Shown piece after piece: positions 9,560 to 18,712 of a DNA stretch of 64,000 nucleotides (position 1 is its first letter; each line of letters starts with the position of its first letter). This DNA is from Puniceibacterium confluentis (GTDB lineage Bacteria; Pseudomonadota; Alphaproteobacteria; Rhodobacterales; Rhodobacteraceae), in contig NZ_VOJI01000004.1 of assembly GCF_007923445.1 (NCBI RefSeq), positions 222,726-286,725 of the forward strand, given 5' to 3'. Under the pieces are notes generated by a model. It ran no database searches and was not told the origin of the DNA. It saw only the letters and a list, made by a program, of their open reading frames with translations. Both the position numbers and the translations under genes were made by a program.

Positions 9560-9963
9560 TGCGGACGGGTTTGATATGTTTGGCGGTGTTCCTGACAGCC
9601 GCAGCCGCCAATGCCGGTTCTTACGGCATGACCGGCACGTACACTGCCGACGACCATCGGGCAGTTATCCTTCAGTGCCGGAAGGATCTGGGTTATGGTG
9701 CGGCGCAGATCAGGATCACCACGGGTTTTGAAAAAGCCAGCGGCGCAGGTGCTGTGCCGCGGGTTCTGCCAGCCGGATATATTACCCCGGTCGCCGCTGC
9801 CGAGATCAATGCCTGTGCTCAGTCGCGCCTGGCCGCGCACCACGTGCGCCCGGCACCGGCAGCGGTGATACGCCGGACAGCGCCTGTGGCGCCAGTGGCC
9901 TACGGTTGCCCGCCGGACGCACCATTCCTGTATCGGGGGACACTGTATTGCCCGCAAAATTGA
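9559..9963 (+). CDS. Small secreted hypothetical protein within the sdh operon
   Basis: A 134-residue protein with a clear signal peptide ([23 protein letters not shown], cleavage after about residue 19). The mature part has four cysteines (QCRKDLGYG, NACAQ, YGCPPDAPFLYRGTLYCPQN), suggesting disulfides in the periplasm, and an alanine/proline-rich central stretch. I recognise no family. The ATG overlaps the sdhA stop (TGATG), so it is translationally coupled to sdhA. Its placement between sdhA and sdhB is unusual. Confidence 0.7.
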   Translation: MRTGLICLAVFLTAAAANAGSYGMTGTYTADDHRAVILQCRKDLGYGAAQIRITTGFEKASGAGAVPRVLPAGYITPVAAAEINACAQSRLAAHHVRPAPAAVIRRTAPVAPVAYGCPPDAPFLYRGTLYCPQN

Positions 9964-10295
9964 CCACTTGCCCGCCTGCGCGCCATCTTGTGACCATGGT
10001 GATTCTGGCGGTGACGCTGGCCGGTTGCAACGCGCAAGCCCAGGACGAAATCGCCCGCGCGGCGGCACGGTCCACCACAAGCAAGGTTCTGGCGCAGCGT
10101 CTGCCGGGGGTACCCCTGCAACCGGCGGTGAACTGTGTGATCGACAATGCCAGTTCCCAGCAGATATTGGCGCTGGCGGCAGATTCCGTCACCGGACCAA
10201 CGGAATCGACCTTTCAGATCGTCTCCGGCATCATTCAGAAACCCGAAACTCTGACCTGCCTGGCGGCCGAGGGGCTGCCCGCGCTGTTGCGATAG
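9948..10295 (+). CDS. Small putative lipoprotein within the sdh operon
   Basis: A 115-residue hypothetical protein. The hydrophobic stretch MVILAVTLAGCNAQAQDE contains a lipobox (LAGC), indicating a predicted lipoprotein. TTG at 9948 is chosen because GGGGGA at 9935-9940 gives a 7-nt spacer and the resulting N-terminus supplies basic residues. An ATG at 9996 is possible but leaves a very short n-region. It overlaps the preceding gene by 16 bases. The mature part is alanine-rich with two further cysteines (NCVIDNASSQQILAL, TLTCLAAEG). Function is unknown. Confidence 0.6.
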   Translation: MPAKLTTCPPARHLVTMVILAVTLAGCNAQAQDEIARAAARSTTSKVLAQRLPGVPLQPAVNCVIDNASSQQILALAADSVTGPTESTFQIVSGIIQKPETLTCLAAEGLPALLR

Positions 10296-10361
10296 GAGTA
10301 TCATGAACACCACGCTTTCCCGTCGCCGCCTCCCGTTGCGGCTGAAGCAGGAACCGACGCC

Positions 10362-11096
10362 GTGATCGACCTGCGCCGCAGCCTGCACCGCCGGATGGCC
10401 CGAGCGCTGACGCGCGGTGGCTCCCATGTCATGCCGGACCGCATGCAGGCCCGCGCCTTCGCACAGCTTGTGCCAGTCCCGGATCTGGTGGTCGATGTGG
10501 GGGTCGGACGCGGCACGCCCTGGCTGTACGGTGCTTTCCCGGACAGCGCCTTCCTGCTGGTTGACCCTATGCACGAGTGTCGCGAGGACGTGGCGCGTCT
10601 GTATCCCACGATGCAGTCCGAGTTCGTTGAAACCGCGCTTGGCGACGCGCCGGGTGAGGCGCAGCTCAACATCCCGCTGCGGGGCGAGGCGGTGCGCGGC
10701 AACATGGCCAGCCTGCTGAACCGGTCTGACGAACACCTGGCCAAAATCGACAGCTGGCAGACCCGGACTGTCCCCGTCACAACGCTCGACAGGTTGCTGG
10801 CCGACCGACCGGGCCGGATCGGTCTCAAAATCGATACCGAGGGCGCAGAAGCAAACATCCTGCGTGGCGCCACGTCCATACTGCCACGCTGCGACTTTGT
10901 CGTGCTCGAACTGTCGCTGTCACACCGTTTCGAGGAAGTGGCGCCTCCCTCGGCTGCCATCGCCTTGCTTGCGCAGGCGGGGCTGGAAATGCGTGACGTT
11001 CTGGCGGTGAGCGGATCCGGCGCCGCCACCTCTGCCCGCCACATTGACGCGCTATTCACCCGCTGGAACGGCTCTGACGCGACCGACCGCACCTGA
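10362..11096 (+). CDS. FkbM family methyltransferase within the sdh operon
   Basis: A 244-residue SAM-dependent methyltransferase. The glycine-rich motif I appears as [16 protein letters not shown] near residue 44. The FkbM hallmark [16 protein letters not shown] lies near residue 158 and is followed by CDFVVLELS. FkbM proteins usually O-methylate sugars or natural products; the substrate here is unknown. A GTG at 10362 is used as start. It sits in the same direction between sdhA and sdhB, 34 bases before the sdhB start codon, and so must be read through for sdhB expression unless sdhB has its own promoter. Methyltransferase function has no obvious link to succinate oxidation. Confidence 0.8.
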   Translation: MIDLRRSLHRRMARALTRGGSHVMPDRMQARAFAQLVPVPDLVVDVGVGRGTPWLYGAFPDSAFLLVDPMHECREDVARLYPTMQSEFVETALGDAPGEAQLNIPLRGEAVRGNMASLLNRSDEHLAKIDSWQTRTVPVTTLDRLLADRPGRIGLKIDTEGAEANILRGATSILPRCDFVVLELSLSHRFEEVAPPSAAIALLAQAGLEMRDVLAVSGSGAATSARHIDALFTRWNGSDATDRT

Positions 11097-11130
11097 TACA
11101 AACGGCAAAGACCGACTGAGGAGTATTGCC

Positions 11131-11910
11131 ATGGTTGAACTCACACTGCCCAAAAATTCACGGATTCAGACAGGCAAGACCTGGCCCAAGCCGGAAGGGG
11201 CCAGCAACGTTCGCAAGTTCAAGATCTATCGCTGGAACCCGGATGACGGCAAGAACCCGCAGGTCGACACCTACTTTGTCGACATGGACACCTGCGGTCC
11301 GATGATTCTCGACGCGCTGATCAAGATCAAGAACGAGATCGACCCGACGCTGACCTTCCGCCGCTCCTGCCGCGAAGGGATCTGCGGCAGCTGCGCAATG
11401 AACATTGGCGGCATCAACACTCTGGCCTGCATCTACGGCATGGACGAGGTGAAGGGCGATGTTGCGATCTATCCGCTGCCGCACATGCCGGTGGTCAAGG
11501 ATCTGATCCCCGACCTCACCCATTTCTACGCCCAGCACGCCAGCATCATGCCCTGGCTCGAGACCAAGACCAACCGCCCGGCAAAGGAATGGAAGCAAAG
11601 CATCGAAAGCCGCGAAAAGCTGGACGGGCTTTACGAATGCGTGATGTGCGCCTGCTGTTCGACGTCCTGCCCGAGTTACTGGTGGAATGGCGACAGATAC
11701 CTGGGCCCCGCAGCGCTTTTGCATGCCTATCGCTGGATCATCGACAGCCGGGACGAGGCAACGGGCGAGCGTCTCGACGAGCTTGAGGATCCCTTCAAGC
11801 TGTATCGCTGCCACACAATCATGAACTGCGCCAAGACATGCCCGAAAGGTCTGAACCCGGCAAAGGCGATTGCCGAGATCAAGAAGCTGATGGTGGAACG
11901 CGCTGTCTGA
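11131..11910 (+). CDS. sdhB: Succinate dehydrogenase iron-sulfur subunit
   Basis: A 259-residue electron-transfer subunit of complex II. The N-terminal ferredoxin domain carries the [2Fe-2S] ligands in [16 protein letters not shown]. The C-terminal domain carries the [4Fe-4S] and [3Fe-4S] ligands in [16 protein letters not shown] and [17 protein letters not shown]. All expected cysteines are present. ATG at 11131 has GAGGAG at 11118-11123. It is separated from sdhA by about 1.57 kb holding three unrelated genes and ends at a strong terminator. Confidence 0.97.
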   Translation: MVELTLPKNSRIQTGKTWPKPEGASNVRKFKIYRWNPDDGKNPQVDTYFVDMDTCGPMILDALIKIKNEIDPTLTFRRSCREGICGSCAMNIGGINTLACIYGMDEVKGDVAIYPLPHMPVVKDLIPDLTHFYAQHASIMPWLETKTNRPAKEWKQSIESREKLDGLYECVMCACCSTSCPSYWWNGDRYLGPAALLHAYRWIIDSRDEATGERLDELEDPFKLYRCHTIMNCAKTCPKGLNPAKAIAEIKKLMVERAV

Positions 11911-11956
11911 GCGATGATCGCAGGGGCCACTCCTGGTCACCTTCGCACGAACCCGG

Positions 11957-11980
11957 GGGTCGCTTTCGAGCGGCCCTTTT
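11957..11980 (+). terminator. Intrinsic terminator of the sdh operon
   Basis: GGGTCGCT (11957-11964) pairs with AGCGGCCC (11969-11976; one T-G pair) around a stable TTCG tetraloop and is followed directly by TTTT. It lies 47 bases after the sdhB stop. The rest of 11981-12195 shows no gene. Confidence 0.85.
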
Positions 11981-12195
11981 CCTTTGGTCGTGACGCGCCT
12001 GCATGGCGCAGATGCGCCGCGACGGCTTGGTCTCGCGGGTCTGCGTGACTATGTCGTGAGCAACAAGGCAGATCGCCGGACAGGTGGCTGAGACATGACC
12101 AGACCGCTGGAACTGCAAACACCGACGGCGCCGACGCATGAACGAGGCGGCGCGGCGCAGGTCCGGCAGCATGAAACGACAGAACGGAGCGTGCC

Positions 12196-12390
12196 ATGAT
12201 TGTGATTGTCGGGCTGATAGTCGCATTTCTATTGATTGCGGTGTTTTCCAACCGAAAGACCCGCCTGTGTCGCTGGCGCGAGGCACGCCACGATGGTTAT
12301 GTGACTTATTCCTGCGTCCATTGCGGTGCCAGTGTCTCTGGCGTGATTGGCAAGCCTCCCAAAGCATGCCTTCGGGCAAGCAATGGCTGA
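12196..12390 (+). CDS. Small single-span membrane protein with cysteine motif
   Basis: A 64-residue protein. An N-terminal hydrophobic helix (MIVIVGLIVAFLLIAVF) is followed by a basic CRWREARHDGYVTYSCVHCGASV segment and GKPPKACL. CxxC plus a later cysteine resembles a reduced zinc ribbon facing the cytoplasm. It looks like short conserved Rhodobacterales proteins, but I cannot name a family. It reads in the same direction as the DUF1989 gene, 72 bases downstream. Confidence 0.55.
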   Translation: MIVIVGLIVAFLLIAVFSNRKTRLCRWREARHDGYVTYSCVHCGASVSGVIGKPPKACLRASNG

Positions 12391-12462
12391 TTGGATCTCG
12401 GCGGCGCCATGGACTTGTCATTTCGCGGTCTGCGATTTCAGATGTGCCAAAGGAGAAACGCC

Positions 12463-13302
12463 ATGACCCCGCCCGATGATGCCGATGCCCGCCGCGCCAT
12501 TGCCCCGGTGATCTGTTATCCGACCGACACCTTGCCATCGCCGGATATGGCGATGTACGCGCGGATCCTGGACACTGCGCGCAAAGTCTCGGAAGTCCGT
12601 GTGCCGCCGCGGCAGGCCGCGACCTTCAGGGTCGCCGCCGGATATATTTTCCGGATCCAGAGTATTGAGGGTCCACAGGTCGGCGACCTCAACCTTTGGA
12701 ACGCCGATGATATGTCAGAGCGGTTTTATTCCGGCAAGACACGGGCGCTGCACGGAACCCATGTCAGCACCGGCGACAGGCTCTGGTCTTGTTTGCCGCA
12801 CTTGCGTCCGATGGCCACAATTCTGGCGGACAGCCTCGACTGGTACGGCGTGGATGCATTTGGCGGATCGGTGCACGACGTGATCGGAACGCGCTGTGAT
12901 CCCTACACCCACCACCTGCTGAGTGGCGACCAGTACCATCACTGCTGCCATTCCAACCTGACGCGCGCCGTCGCCGCGCAGCTTGGTGTGACGCTGAGCG
13001 AGGCCGAGTCGCATGTGCATGACGTTCTCAACGTTTTCATGTGCACCGGCTTTACCCGCGACACCGGCCAGTATTTCATGAAGGCCAGCCCGGTGCGACC
13101 GGGCGACCATCTGACATTTTTTGCCGAAATCGACTTGCTGGGAGCGCTCAGCGCCTGTCCGGGTGGGGACTGTTCCGCGAAACATTCCAGCGACAGCGCC
13201 GCATGCCACCCGCTGTTGGTGGACATCCTGAAGCCCGACCCGGACAGTCTGGCCGACTGGCGCCCACCCGCCCGGAACGGATACAGCCGCACACATGGGT
13301 GA
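12463..13302 (+). CDS. DUF1989 (urea carboxylase-associated) family protein
   Basis: A 279-residue predicted cytoplasmic protein. The core VPPRQAATFRVAAGYIFRIQSIEGPQVGDLNLWNADD, then LHGTHVSTGDRLWSCLPHLRPMATI, and the cysteine/histidine pair in HDVIGTRCDPYTHHLL are features of DUF1989. That family is often next to urea carboxylase and in some members acts in urea or guanidine metabolism. No urea genes are nearby, so the substrate is open. AGGAG at 12451-12455 supports ATG 12463; the longer frame from 12391 has no site. It is convergent with deoD, 30 bases away. Confidence 0.75.
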   Translation: MTPPDDADARRAIAPVICYPTDTLPSPDMAMYARILDTARKVSEVRVPPRQAATFRVAAGYIFRIQSIEGPQVGDLNLWNADDMSERFYSGKTRALHGTHVSTGDRLWSCLPHLRPMATILADSLDWYGVDAFGGSVHDVIGTRCDPYTHHLLSGDQYHHCCHSNLTRAVAAQLGVTLSEAESHVHDVLNVFMCTGFTRDTGQYFMKASPVRPGDHLTFFAEIDLLGALSACPGGDCSAKHSSDSAACHPLLVDILKPDPDSLADWRPPARNGYSRTHG

Positions 13303-13332
13303 CAGGAGGTGCGACGCCGCAGCCTCCGTGAG

Positions 13333-14037
13333 TCAGGCGAAAGCAGCTTCCAATGCGATTTCGACCATGTCACCAAAGCTTTTTTCGCGATCCTCCGAGG
13401 ACAACGCCTCGTGGGTGATCAGATGGTCAGAGACCGTCAGGACCGCCAAGGCCCGCACGCCATGACGGGCGGCGAGATTATAGAGTTCCGCCGCCTCCAT
13501 CTCGACTCCGAGAATGCCGTGACGGGTCATCTGTTCGTTCAGGTCCGGGCGTTCGTCATAGAACACATCCGCCGAATAGATTCCGCCGACGTGGGTCGGA
13601 ACGCCACGCGCCTCGGCGGCCGCCACGGCAGCGCGCAGAAGCTGCCAATCGGCGCAGGGGGCAAAATTCAGTTCCCTGAAAATGCCCCGTGACGGAGTCG
13701 ACAGGGTGCTGGCGGTCATCGCGACAATTACGTCGCGGATCTTGACCCTGTCCTGCATCCCGCCGCAGGAGCCGATGCGGATCAGTGTCTTTGCGCCGAA
13801 GTCACGGATCAGTTCATTCGCATAAATCGACAGTGACGGCATTCCCATTCCGGAACCCTGAATTGTCACCGCGTGGCCGCGCCACATGCCGGTATAACCC
13901 AGCATGCCACGTACCTCGTTGACCAATTCCGCTCCATCAAGAAAGGTTTCGGCCGCCCATCGCGCGCGATAGGGATCGCCGGGCAGAAGAACCGTTTCCG
14001 CAATCTTCCCCGGTTTCGAACCTATGTGAATTGACAT
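13333..14037 (-). CDS. deoD: Purine-nucleoside phosphorylase (DeoD type)
   Basis: A 234-residue enzyme splitting purine (deoxy)ribonucleosides with phosphate into base and (deoxy)ribose-1-phosphate. The N-terminal [24 protein letters not shown] contains the phosphate-binding glycine and arginine. [10 protein letters not shown] and the nucleoside-binding [30 protein letters not shown] are clear, with the catalytic aspartate in the final SDHL. Length fits the trimeric-disc hexameric DeoD class. It starts only 4 bases after the stop of the H-NS-like gene, implying co-transcription and coupling. Confidence 0.93.
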   Translation of the reverse strand: MSIHIGSKPGKIAETVLLPGDPYRARWAAETFLDGAELVNEVRGMLGYTGMWRGHAVTIQGSGMGMPSLSIYANELIRDFGAKTLIRIGSCGGMQDRVKIRDVIVAMTASTLSTPSRGIFRELNFAPCADWQLLRAAVAAAEARGVPTHVGGIYSADVFYDERPDLNEQMTRHGILGVEMEAAELYNLAARHGVRALAVLTVSDHLITHEALSSEDREKSFGDMVEIALEAAFA

Positions 14038-14041
14038 CGAT

Positions 14042-14350
14042 TCAGATCTTGAGCTCGTCCATTGACTTGCCAGCTTCCAGAGCGGAAATCACCCAATTGG
14101 GTTTGCGGCCTCGACCGGTCCAGGTCTGGCTCGGGTCTGCGGGGTTCGCATATTTCGGCGCGCTTTTGGAACCCTTGACAGTTCCGCCAAGCAATTCGTC
14201 CAGAGAGAACCCGTATTCCTTTGCCGCGTGTTCAGCCGCTTTCTTGGCTTCGGCCTTTCGGCGCGCATCAATGGTCTTCAGAGCCTTGTCGACATCGCCT
14301 TTAAGTTTTTTAAGTTCGTCTTTAGAGAGTGTTTCAAGGTTTATTTGCAT
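14042..14350 (-). CDS. H-NS/HvrA family nucleoid-associated protein
   Basis: A 102-residue DNA-binding protein. The N-terminal two-thirds is a lysine- and glutamate-rich helical oligomerisation region ([24 protein letters not shown]). The C-terminus has the H-NS DNA-binding core [12 protein letters not shown], whose RGR inserts in the minor groove. HvrA and SPB of Rhodobacter are the nearest named relatives. A strong GGAGGAAAC leads into the ATG. The upstream DNA (14351-14445) is notably AT-rich, the preferred target of such proteins, so autoregulation is plausible. Confidence 0.85.
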   Translation of the reverse strand: MQINLETLSKDELKKLKGDVDKALKTIDARRKAEAKKAAEHAAKEYGFSLDELLGGTVKGSKSAPKYANPADPSQTWTGRGRKPNWVISALEAGKSMDELKI

Positions 14351-14445
14351 GTTTCCTCCTGTATGTCCTTGTTTATTTGGAAAACATCAAAAATCCGCAA
14401 GACTGTTTTTTGTGTCAATGGCGCGTTTTTTTTCCAACGGCGAAA

Positions 14446-14472
14446 GCCCGCACACCTGAAAGGTGAGCGGGC
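14446..14472 (-). terminator. Terminator after ecm
   Basis: A 12-nt arm (14461-14472) pairs with 14446-14457 except for one A-A mismatch, with a 3-nt loop. On the minus strand it is followed by TTTCG. It lies 30 bases after the ecm stop and separates it from the H-NS gene promoter. Confidence 0.65.
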
Positions 14473-14501
14473 GGGGGATGCAAACAAGCTCCGGGATAAG
14501 T

Positions 14502-16484
14502 TTATTCGGCGGCCAGGGCCTTTGGATCGACCAGTGTAACGATATCCTTCATGATGGTGTTCAGCTCAAAATCTTTAGGCGTGTACACCTTTGCAACTCC
14601 CATGGACGTCAGCCTTCTGGCGTCGTCCTCAGGAATAATGCCTCCGACTATCACAGGGATATTTCCCAGGCCAGCCTCCTTCATGCGTTTCATCAGATCT
14701 TCGACAAGAGGGATATGACTGCCGGAAAGAATGGAGAGCCCGACAACATGCGCCCCGTTTTCTGCAGCGCGTACAATCTCTTCCGGGGTCAGCCGAATAC
14801 CTTCGTAGTCAATCTCCATCCCGCAGTCCCGCGCCCGGAACGCAATCTGTTCTGCACCATTCGAGTGCCCATCCAGCCCCGGCTTGCCCACAAGGAACCG
14901 CAGCCGTTTGCCCAGCCGGTCACTGACCACGTTCACGGCGTTGCGGATCTCGTCCAGCCCTTCGGTCTTGTTGGAAATGGCCCGCGATACACCCGTGGGG
15001 CCGCGGTATTCGCCATAGACGGCCCGCATTTCGGCCGCCCATTCGCCGGTGGTGACGCCAGCTCTGGCGCAGGCAATCGACGGCTCCATGACGTTGCGTC
15101 CTTCCTGGGCGGCCGCGCGCAGGCCCGCCAGAGCGACCGCGACAGCCGCGTTGTCCCGCTCCGCTTTCCATGCATGCAGGCGACTGATCTGTTCCTGTTC
15201 GGTCGCAGGATCGACAACCATGATGCCGCCATCCTCGTCCATTAAGGGCGAAGGTTCCGTGCCGGTGAATCGGTTCACCCCCACGACCACGGTTTCATTT
15301 CGCTCGATCCGGCCCAGACGTTCGGCATTGCTGTCGACCAGGCGGCCTTTCATGTACTCAATTGCGTTGATCGCCCCGCCCATCGACCCCAGGTTTGCCA
15401 GTTCCGCCCGGGCGCCGTCTTTCAGTGCCTCGACCTTGCGGTCGACGGCGGGATTGCCGTCAAACAGGTCGTCGAATTCCAGCAGGTCGGTTTCGTAGGC
15501 CATGATCTGCTGCATCCGCATCGACCATTGCTGATCCCAGGGACGGGGCAGGCCAAGTGCCTCGTTCCAGGCCGGCAATTGGACCGCACGGGCACGGGCG
15601 TTTTTCGACAGGGTCACGGCCAGCATTTCGATCAGAATGCGGTAGACGTTGTTTTCGGGCTGCTGTTCGGTCAGGCCCAGGGAATTCACCTGCACGCCAT
15701 ATCGGAACCTGCGGTGTTTGGCCTCCTCGATTCCATAGCGCTCGCGCAGCAACTCGTCCCAGAGATCGACAAAGGCGCGCATCTTGCACATCTCGGTCAC
15801 AAACCGGATTCCGGCGTTCACAAAAAACGAAATCCGTGCGGCCAGCGCCGGGAAGTCCTCTGGCGCGACCCGGGGTTTGAGTTCGTCGAGAACGGCGGTC
15901 GCCGTGGCCAGCGCAAAGGCAAGTTCCTGCTCGGGCGTCGCACCTGCCTCTTGCAGGTGGTACGAGCACACGTTCATCGGGTTCCATTTGGGAACATGGG
16001 TGTAACAATATTCCGCCACGTCGCCGATCATCTTCAGCGATGGCTTGGGCGGGCAGATATAGGTGCCGCGCGACAGGTATTCCTTGATCAGATCATTCTG
16101 GACCGTGCCCTGCAGACCGGCGACATCGACGCCTTGTTCCTCTGCCACCGCGATATAGAGCGACAGCAGCCAGGGCGCGGTCGCATTGATCGTCATCGAC
16201 GTGTTCATCTGATCCAGCGGGATCTGATCAAACAGGGCCCGCATGTCCCCGAGATGGCAGACCGGAACACCGACCTTGCCGACCTCGCCGCGCGCCAGGA
16301 TATGGTCGCTGTCATAGCCGGTCTGGGTCGGAAGATCGAAAGCCACGGACAGTCCGGTCTGGCCTTTGGCAAGGTTGCCACGGTACAATGCATTCGAGGC
16401 CTTGGCTGTCGAATGCCCCGCATAGGTGCGGATCAGCCAAGGTTTGTCGCGTTTGACTTCGGTCGCTGTGGTGCTCTCGGACAT
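14502..16484 (-). CDS. ecm: (2R)-ethylmalonyl-CoA mutase
   Basis: A 660-residue coenzyme-B12-dependent mutase converting ethylmalonyl-CoA to methylsuccinyl-CoA, the signature step of the ethylmalonyl-CoA pathway. The catalytic barrel begins RPWLIRTYAGHSTAK-like (KPWLIRTYAGHSTAKASN), with VAFDLPTQTGYDSDH and NTSMTINATAPWLL. The C-terminal cobalamin domain shows the base-off motif GKPGLDGHSNGAEQIA and VVGLSILSGSH. The sequence resembles R. sphaeroides Ecm more than methylmalonyl-CoA mutase. The frame opens at 16502, but GAGGG precedes the internal ATG at 16484, preferred here. Confidence 0.92.
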   Translation of the reverse strand: MSESTTATEVKRDKPWLIRTYAGHSTAKASNALYRGNLAKGQTGLSVAFDLPTQTGYDSDHILARGEVGKVGVPVCHLGDMRALFDQIPLDQMNTSMTINATAPWLLSLYIAVAEEQGVDVAGLQGTVQNDLIKEYLSRGTYICPPKPSLKMIGDVAEYCYTHVPKWNPMNVCSYHLQEAGATPEQELAFALATATAVLDELKPRVAPEDFPALAARISFFVNAGIRFVTEMCKMRAFVDLWDELLRERYGIEEAKHRRFRYGVQVNSLGLTEQQPENNVYRILIEMLAVTLSKNARARAVQLPAWNEALGLPRPWDQQWSMRMQQIMAYETDLLEFDDLFDGNPAVDRKVEALKDGARAELANLGSMGGAINAIEYMKGRLVDSNAERLGRIERNETVVVGVNRFTGTEPSPLMDEDGGIMVVDPATEQEQISRLHAWKAERDNAAVAVALAGLRAAAQEGRNVMEPSIACARAGVTTGEWAAEMRAVYGEYRGPTGVSRAISNKTEGLDEIRNAVNVVSDRLGKRLRFLVGKPGLDGHSNGAEQIAFRARDCGMEIDYEGIRLTPEEIVRAAENGAHVVGLSILSGSHIPLVEDLMKRMKEAGLGNIPVIVGGIIPEDDARRLTSMGVAKVYTPKDFELNTIMKDIVTLVDPKALAAE

Positions 16485-16732
16485 CTGACCCTCGTGAATC
16501 ATTCAGGAAATCTTGTTGCGTCAATGGGTGAATAATCGAAAGATTATGTCCCTGTCAATTCGCTGCGTTGCGGCATGTCGGCCGTTTTGATCCTCGGCGC
16601 GATTTCAGAGTTACAAAAATGTCGCAGTTTCCAACCTGGGCCGATTATTTTTTCAGCGGTCTTACCAGAGTTGGGGGGGCGTACCCATTTGCTGCCCGTT
16701 ATCGTAACCGTACTAGAGTAAAGGATGCTGAG

Positions 16733-17053
16733 ATGGGAATTTCTGTTCGTCAATCGCTTGCGGTCCTCTTTGTCGCCGGGTTGGGTCTGTCTGCCTGTTC
16801 GACCGAAAATATTGCAGACAACACCGTGGATGCGACCGTTTTCGCCACGAAAACCGTGGTCAAAGGCGCGGTCGGTGCCGGCAAGCTTGCCTATAAGGGC
16901 ACAGCCGCCGCCGTCAACGCGGCGCGCGACAGCACCGCAACCAAGGACTCGTTCCCGGCCGGCACTCCGGTCTGTACCAACGCCAACGGCGGCTACTACG
17001 AAGCGCTGCAGAACAATGATGGCGTGTACTACTGCCTCGCAATGAAGAAATAA
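16733..17053 (+). CDS. Small putative lipoprotein
   Basis: A 106-residue exported protein. MGISVRQSLAVLFVAGLGLSACSTEN is a textbook lipoprotein signal, with the acylated cysteine at about residue 22. The rest has an alanine/lysine-rich helix (VVKGAVGAGKLAYKGTAAAVNAAR) that could be amphipathic, and a cysteine pair near the C-terminus. AAGGA lies 8-12 nt upstream of ATG 16733. No named family is recognised. It is divergent from ecm and shares its 248-bp intergenic region. Confidence 0.7.
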   Translation: MGISVRQSLAVLFVAGLGLSACSTENIADNTVDATVFATKTVVKGAVGAGKLAYKGTAAAVNAARDSTATKDSFPAGTPVCTNANGGYYEALQNNDGVYYCLAMKK

Positions 17054-17060
17054 GCCGAAA

Positions 17061-17091
17061 GGCGCCGTCCGGACTTGGCTCCGGCGGCGCC
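17061..17091 (+). terminator. Hairpin after the small lipoprotein gene
   Basis: A 12-bp stem with one bulged T (17061-17073 with 17080-17091) begins eight bases after the stop codon. It is very GC-rich and lacks a T tail, so termination would be weak or factor-assisted. Confidence 0.45.
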
Positions 17092-17198
17092 CCCGCACCA
17101 GTCAGGCTGTGACAAGGTTATGTTTGCCTGCGCAGTCCGGCCCCCGGTCCGGTGACTGACACTTGCCGCGATGAAGGCCAGCTGGCACCCTCGGCCAT

Positions 17199-18545
17199 AT
17201 GAGTGCAACGATCACCCTGCCGGTCTGGCTGTTTACCCTGATATTGCTGTTTGCGGCTGTGACGCTGGCGTCGCACTTCCTGTTTCCCTCTGTTCGCTGG
17301 TATCTGCGCCGTCGCGCGGAACGTGTGGTCGCGCGGCTCAACCAACGGCTCGAACGCCCGATACAGCCCTTCAAGCTGGCCCGGCGCAGCGATATGATCC
17401 AGCGGCTTTGTTATGATCCCGAGGTGACGCGGGCGATTGTCGAACACGCCCGGGAATACGGCGTGCGCGAGGATGTGGCCTTTGAACAGGCGCGCCGGTA
17501 CGCGCGCGAAATTGTGCCATCGTTTTCGGCGACGGCCTATTATGGCGTTGCCATCCGTCTGGCCCGCATCTTCAGCAACGCGCTGTACCGTGTCCGGCTC
17601 GGCTATCAGGACGAAGCGGCGCTTGCCGCCGTCGACCGCGATGCCACGGTTGTCTTTGTGATGAACCACCGTTCGAACATGGATTATGTTCTGGTGACAT
17701 ATCTCGCGGCCAACCGCTCGGCACTGTCCTATGCGGTGGGAGAATGGGCGCGGGTCTGGCCGCTGTCCTTTCTGATCAAGGCGATGGGGGCGTATTTCAT
17801 CCGCCGCAAATCCCGCAACGCGCTCTATCGGCGGGTGCTGGCGCGCTATGTGCAGATGGCGACACAGGGCGGCGTGGCGCAGGCCCTGTTCCCCGAAGGC
17901 GGTCTCAGCCTTGACGGAGCGATCGCGCCGCCCCGGATGGGCCTGCTGAAGTACATCCTGGAAGGGGCCGACCTGTCGCAACGCGATGTGGTGTTTGTGC
18001 CTGTTGCGCTGAATTACGACCGGGTGCTCGAGGATCGCATCCTGTTGGCGGCAGGTGCTGCGGGCACACGGCGTTTCCGGGCACGCATCAGCGTCGTCGC
18101 CGGATTTGCCATCCGGACCTTCTGGCGTCGTCTGACCGGCAGGTTTGACGGTTTCGGGTACGCGGCTGTCAATTTCGGCCCGCCGGTGTCATTGCGCGCG
18201 CATCCCGGCCTGGCGGCGGATGCCGATGCGCTGGCGGCCGAAGTCATGCAACGGATCGCGGCGGTTGTTCCGGCGCTGCCCGTACCGGTGGTTGCATATG
18301 TTCTGGGGCACCACGGCCCGTTGACCCGTTTGCAGATCATGCAGCACGTCGCGCAACGGATGGACGGCCCGGACCTGCCGCCGCTGCACCTGCCCGGCGA
18401 TGATCACAGCAGCGCGGTCGAAAGCGGCATCAGCGCGCTTTTGTCGCGCCGCATCATCCTGGAGCGTGACGGCATCTGTTCAATTGCCCCGGACCAACGT
18501 CCTGCCCTTGATTTCTATGCGAATTCGGTGCGCCATCTGTTCTGA
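17199..18545 (+). CDS. Glycerol-3-phosphate acyltransferase-like (PlsB/PlsC-type) protein
   Basis: A 448-residue protein with an N-terminal membrane helix (LPVWLFTLILLFAAVTLASHFLF) and a PlsC acyltransferase domain. The catalytic HX4D appears as NHRSNMDYVL near residue 155, the glycerophosphate-binding block as FPEGGLSLDG. The long C-terminal extension suggests a glycerol-3-phosphate acyltransferase rather than a lysophosphatidate acyltransferase. It would make lysophosphatidate at the inner membrane. Related genes lie next to ccr in other Rhodobacterales, as here. No strong ribosome site is visible before ATG 17199. Confidence 0.75.
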   Translation: MSATITLPVWLFTLILLFAAVTLASHFLFPSVRWYLRRRAERVVARLNQRLERPIQPFKLARRSDMIQRLCYDPEVTRAIVEHAREYGVREDVAFEQARRYAREIVPSFSATAYYGVAIRLARIFSNALYRVRLGYQDEAALAAVDRDATVVFVMNHRSNMDYVLVTYLAANRSALSYAVGEWARVWPLSFLIKAMGAYFIRRKSRNALYRRVLARYVQMATQGGVAQALFPEGGLSLDGAIAPPRMGLLKYILEGADLSQRDVVFVPVALNYDRVLEDRILLAAGAAGTRRFRARISVVAGFAIRTFWRRLTGRFDGFGYAAVNFGPPVSLRAHPGLAADADALAAEVMQRIAAVVPALPVPVVAYVLGHHGPLTRLQIMQHVAQRMDGPDLPPLHLPGDDHSSAVESGISALLSRRIILERDGICSIAPDQRPALDFYANSVRHLF

Positions 18546-18566
18546 CAGTTTCTGCAGGCGCAGCCA

Positions 18567-18630
18567 GATTGCTGCAATCGCTCGGTCATAAAGTTACAAA
18601 ATACATCTTAATGTTGTTGCAATGTTGCGT
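18567..18630 (+). promoter_or_regulatory. Cluster of TTGC/GCAA sites upstream of ccr
   Basis: A 13-bp perfect palindrome, GATTGCTGCAATC, lies at 18567-18579. TTGCAA is at 18617-18622, followed directly by TGTTGCGT (18623-18630). These sit 83-146 bases before the ccr start. TTGC/GCAA elements also occur upstream of mcd and the Mcl2-like gene, and TGTTGCGT recurs upstream of ecm and mcd. A regulator of the short-chain acyl-CoA type is possible but unproven. Confidence 0.35.
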
Positions 18631-18712
18631 GACCGGCGATATTTCCGGGGAAATCGTCGTGATTCTGCATTGCGGCACAAGCGAAACGTTAACTTTCTAG
18701 ATGGAGGCCCTG

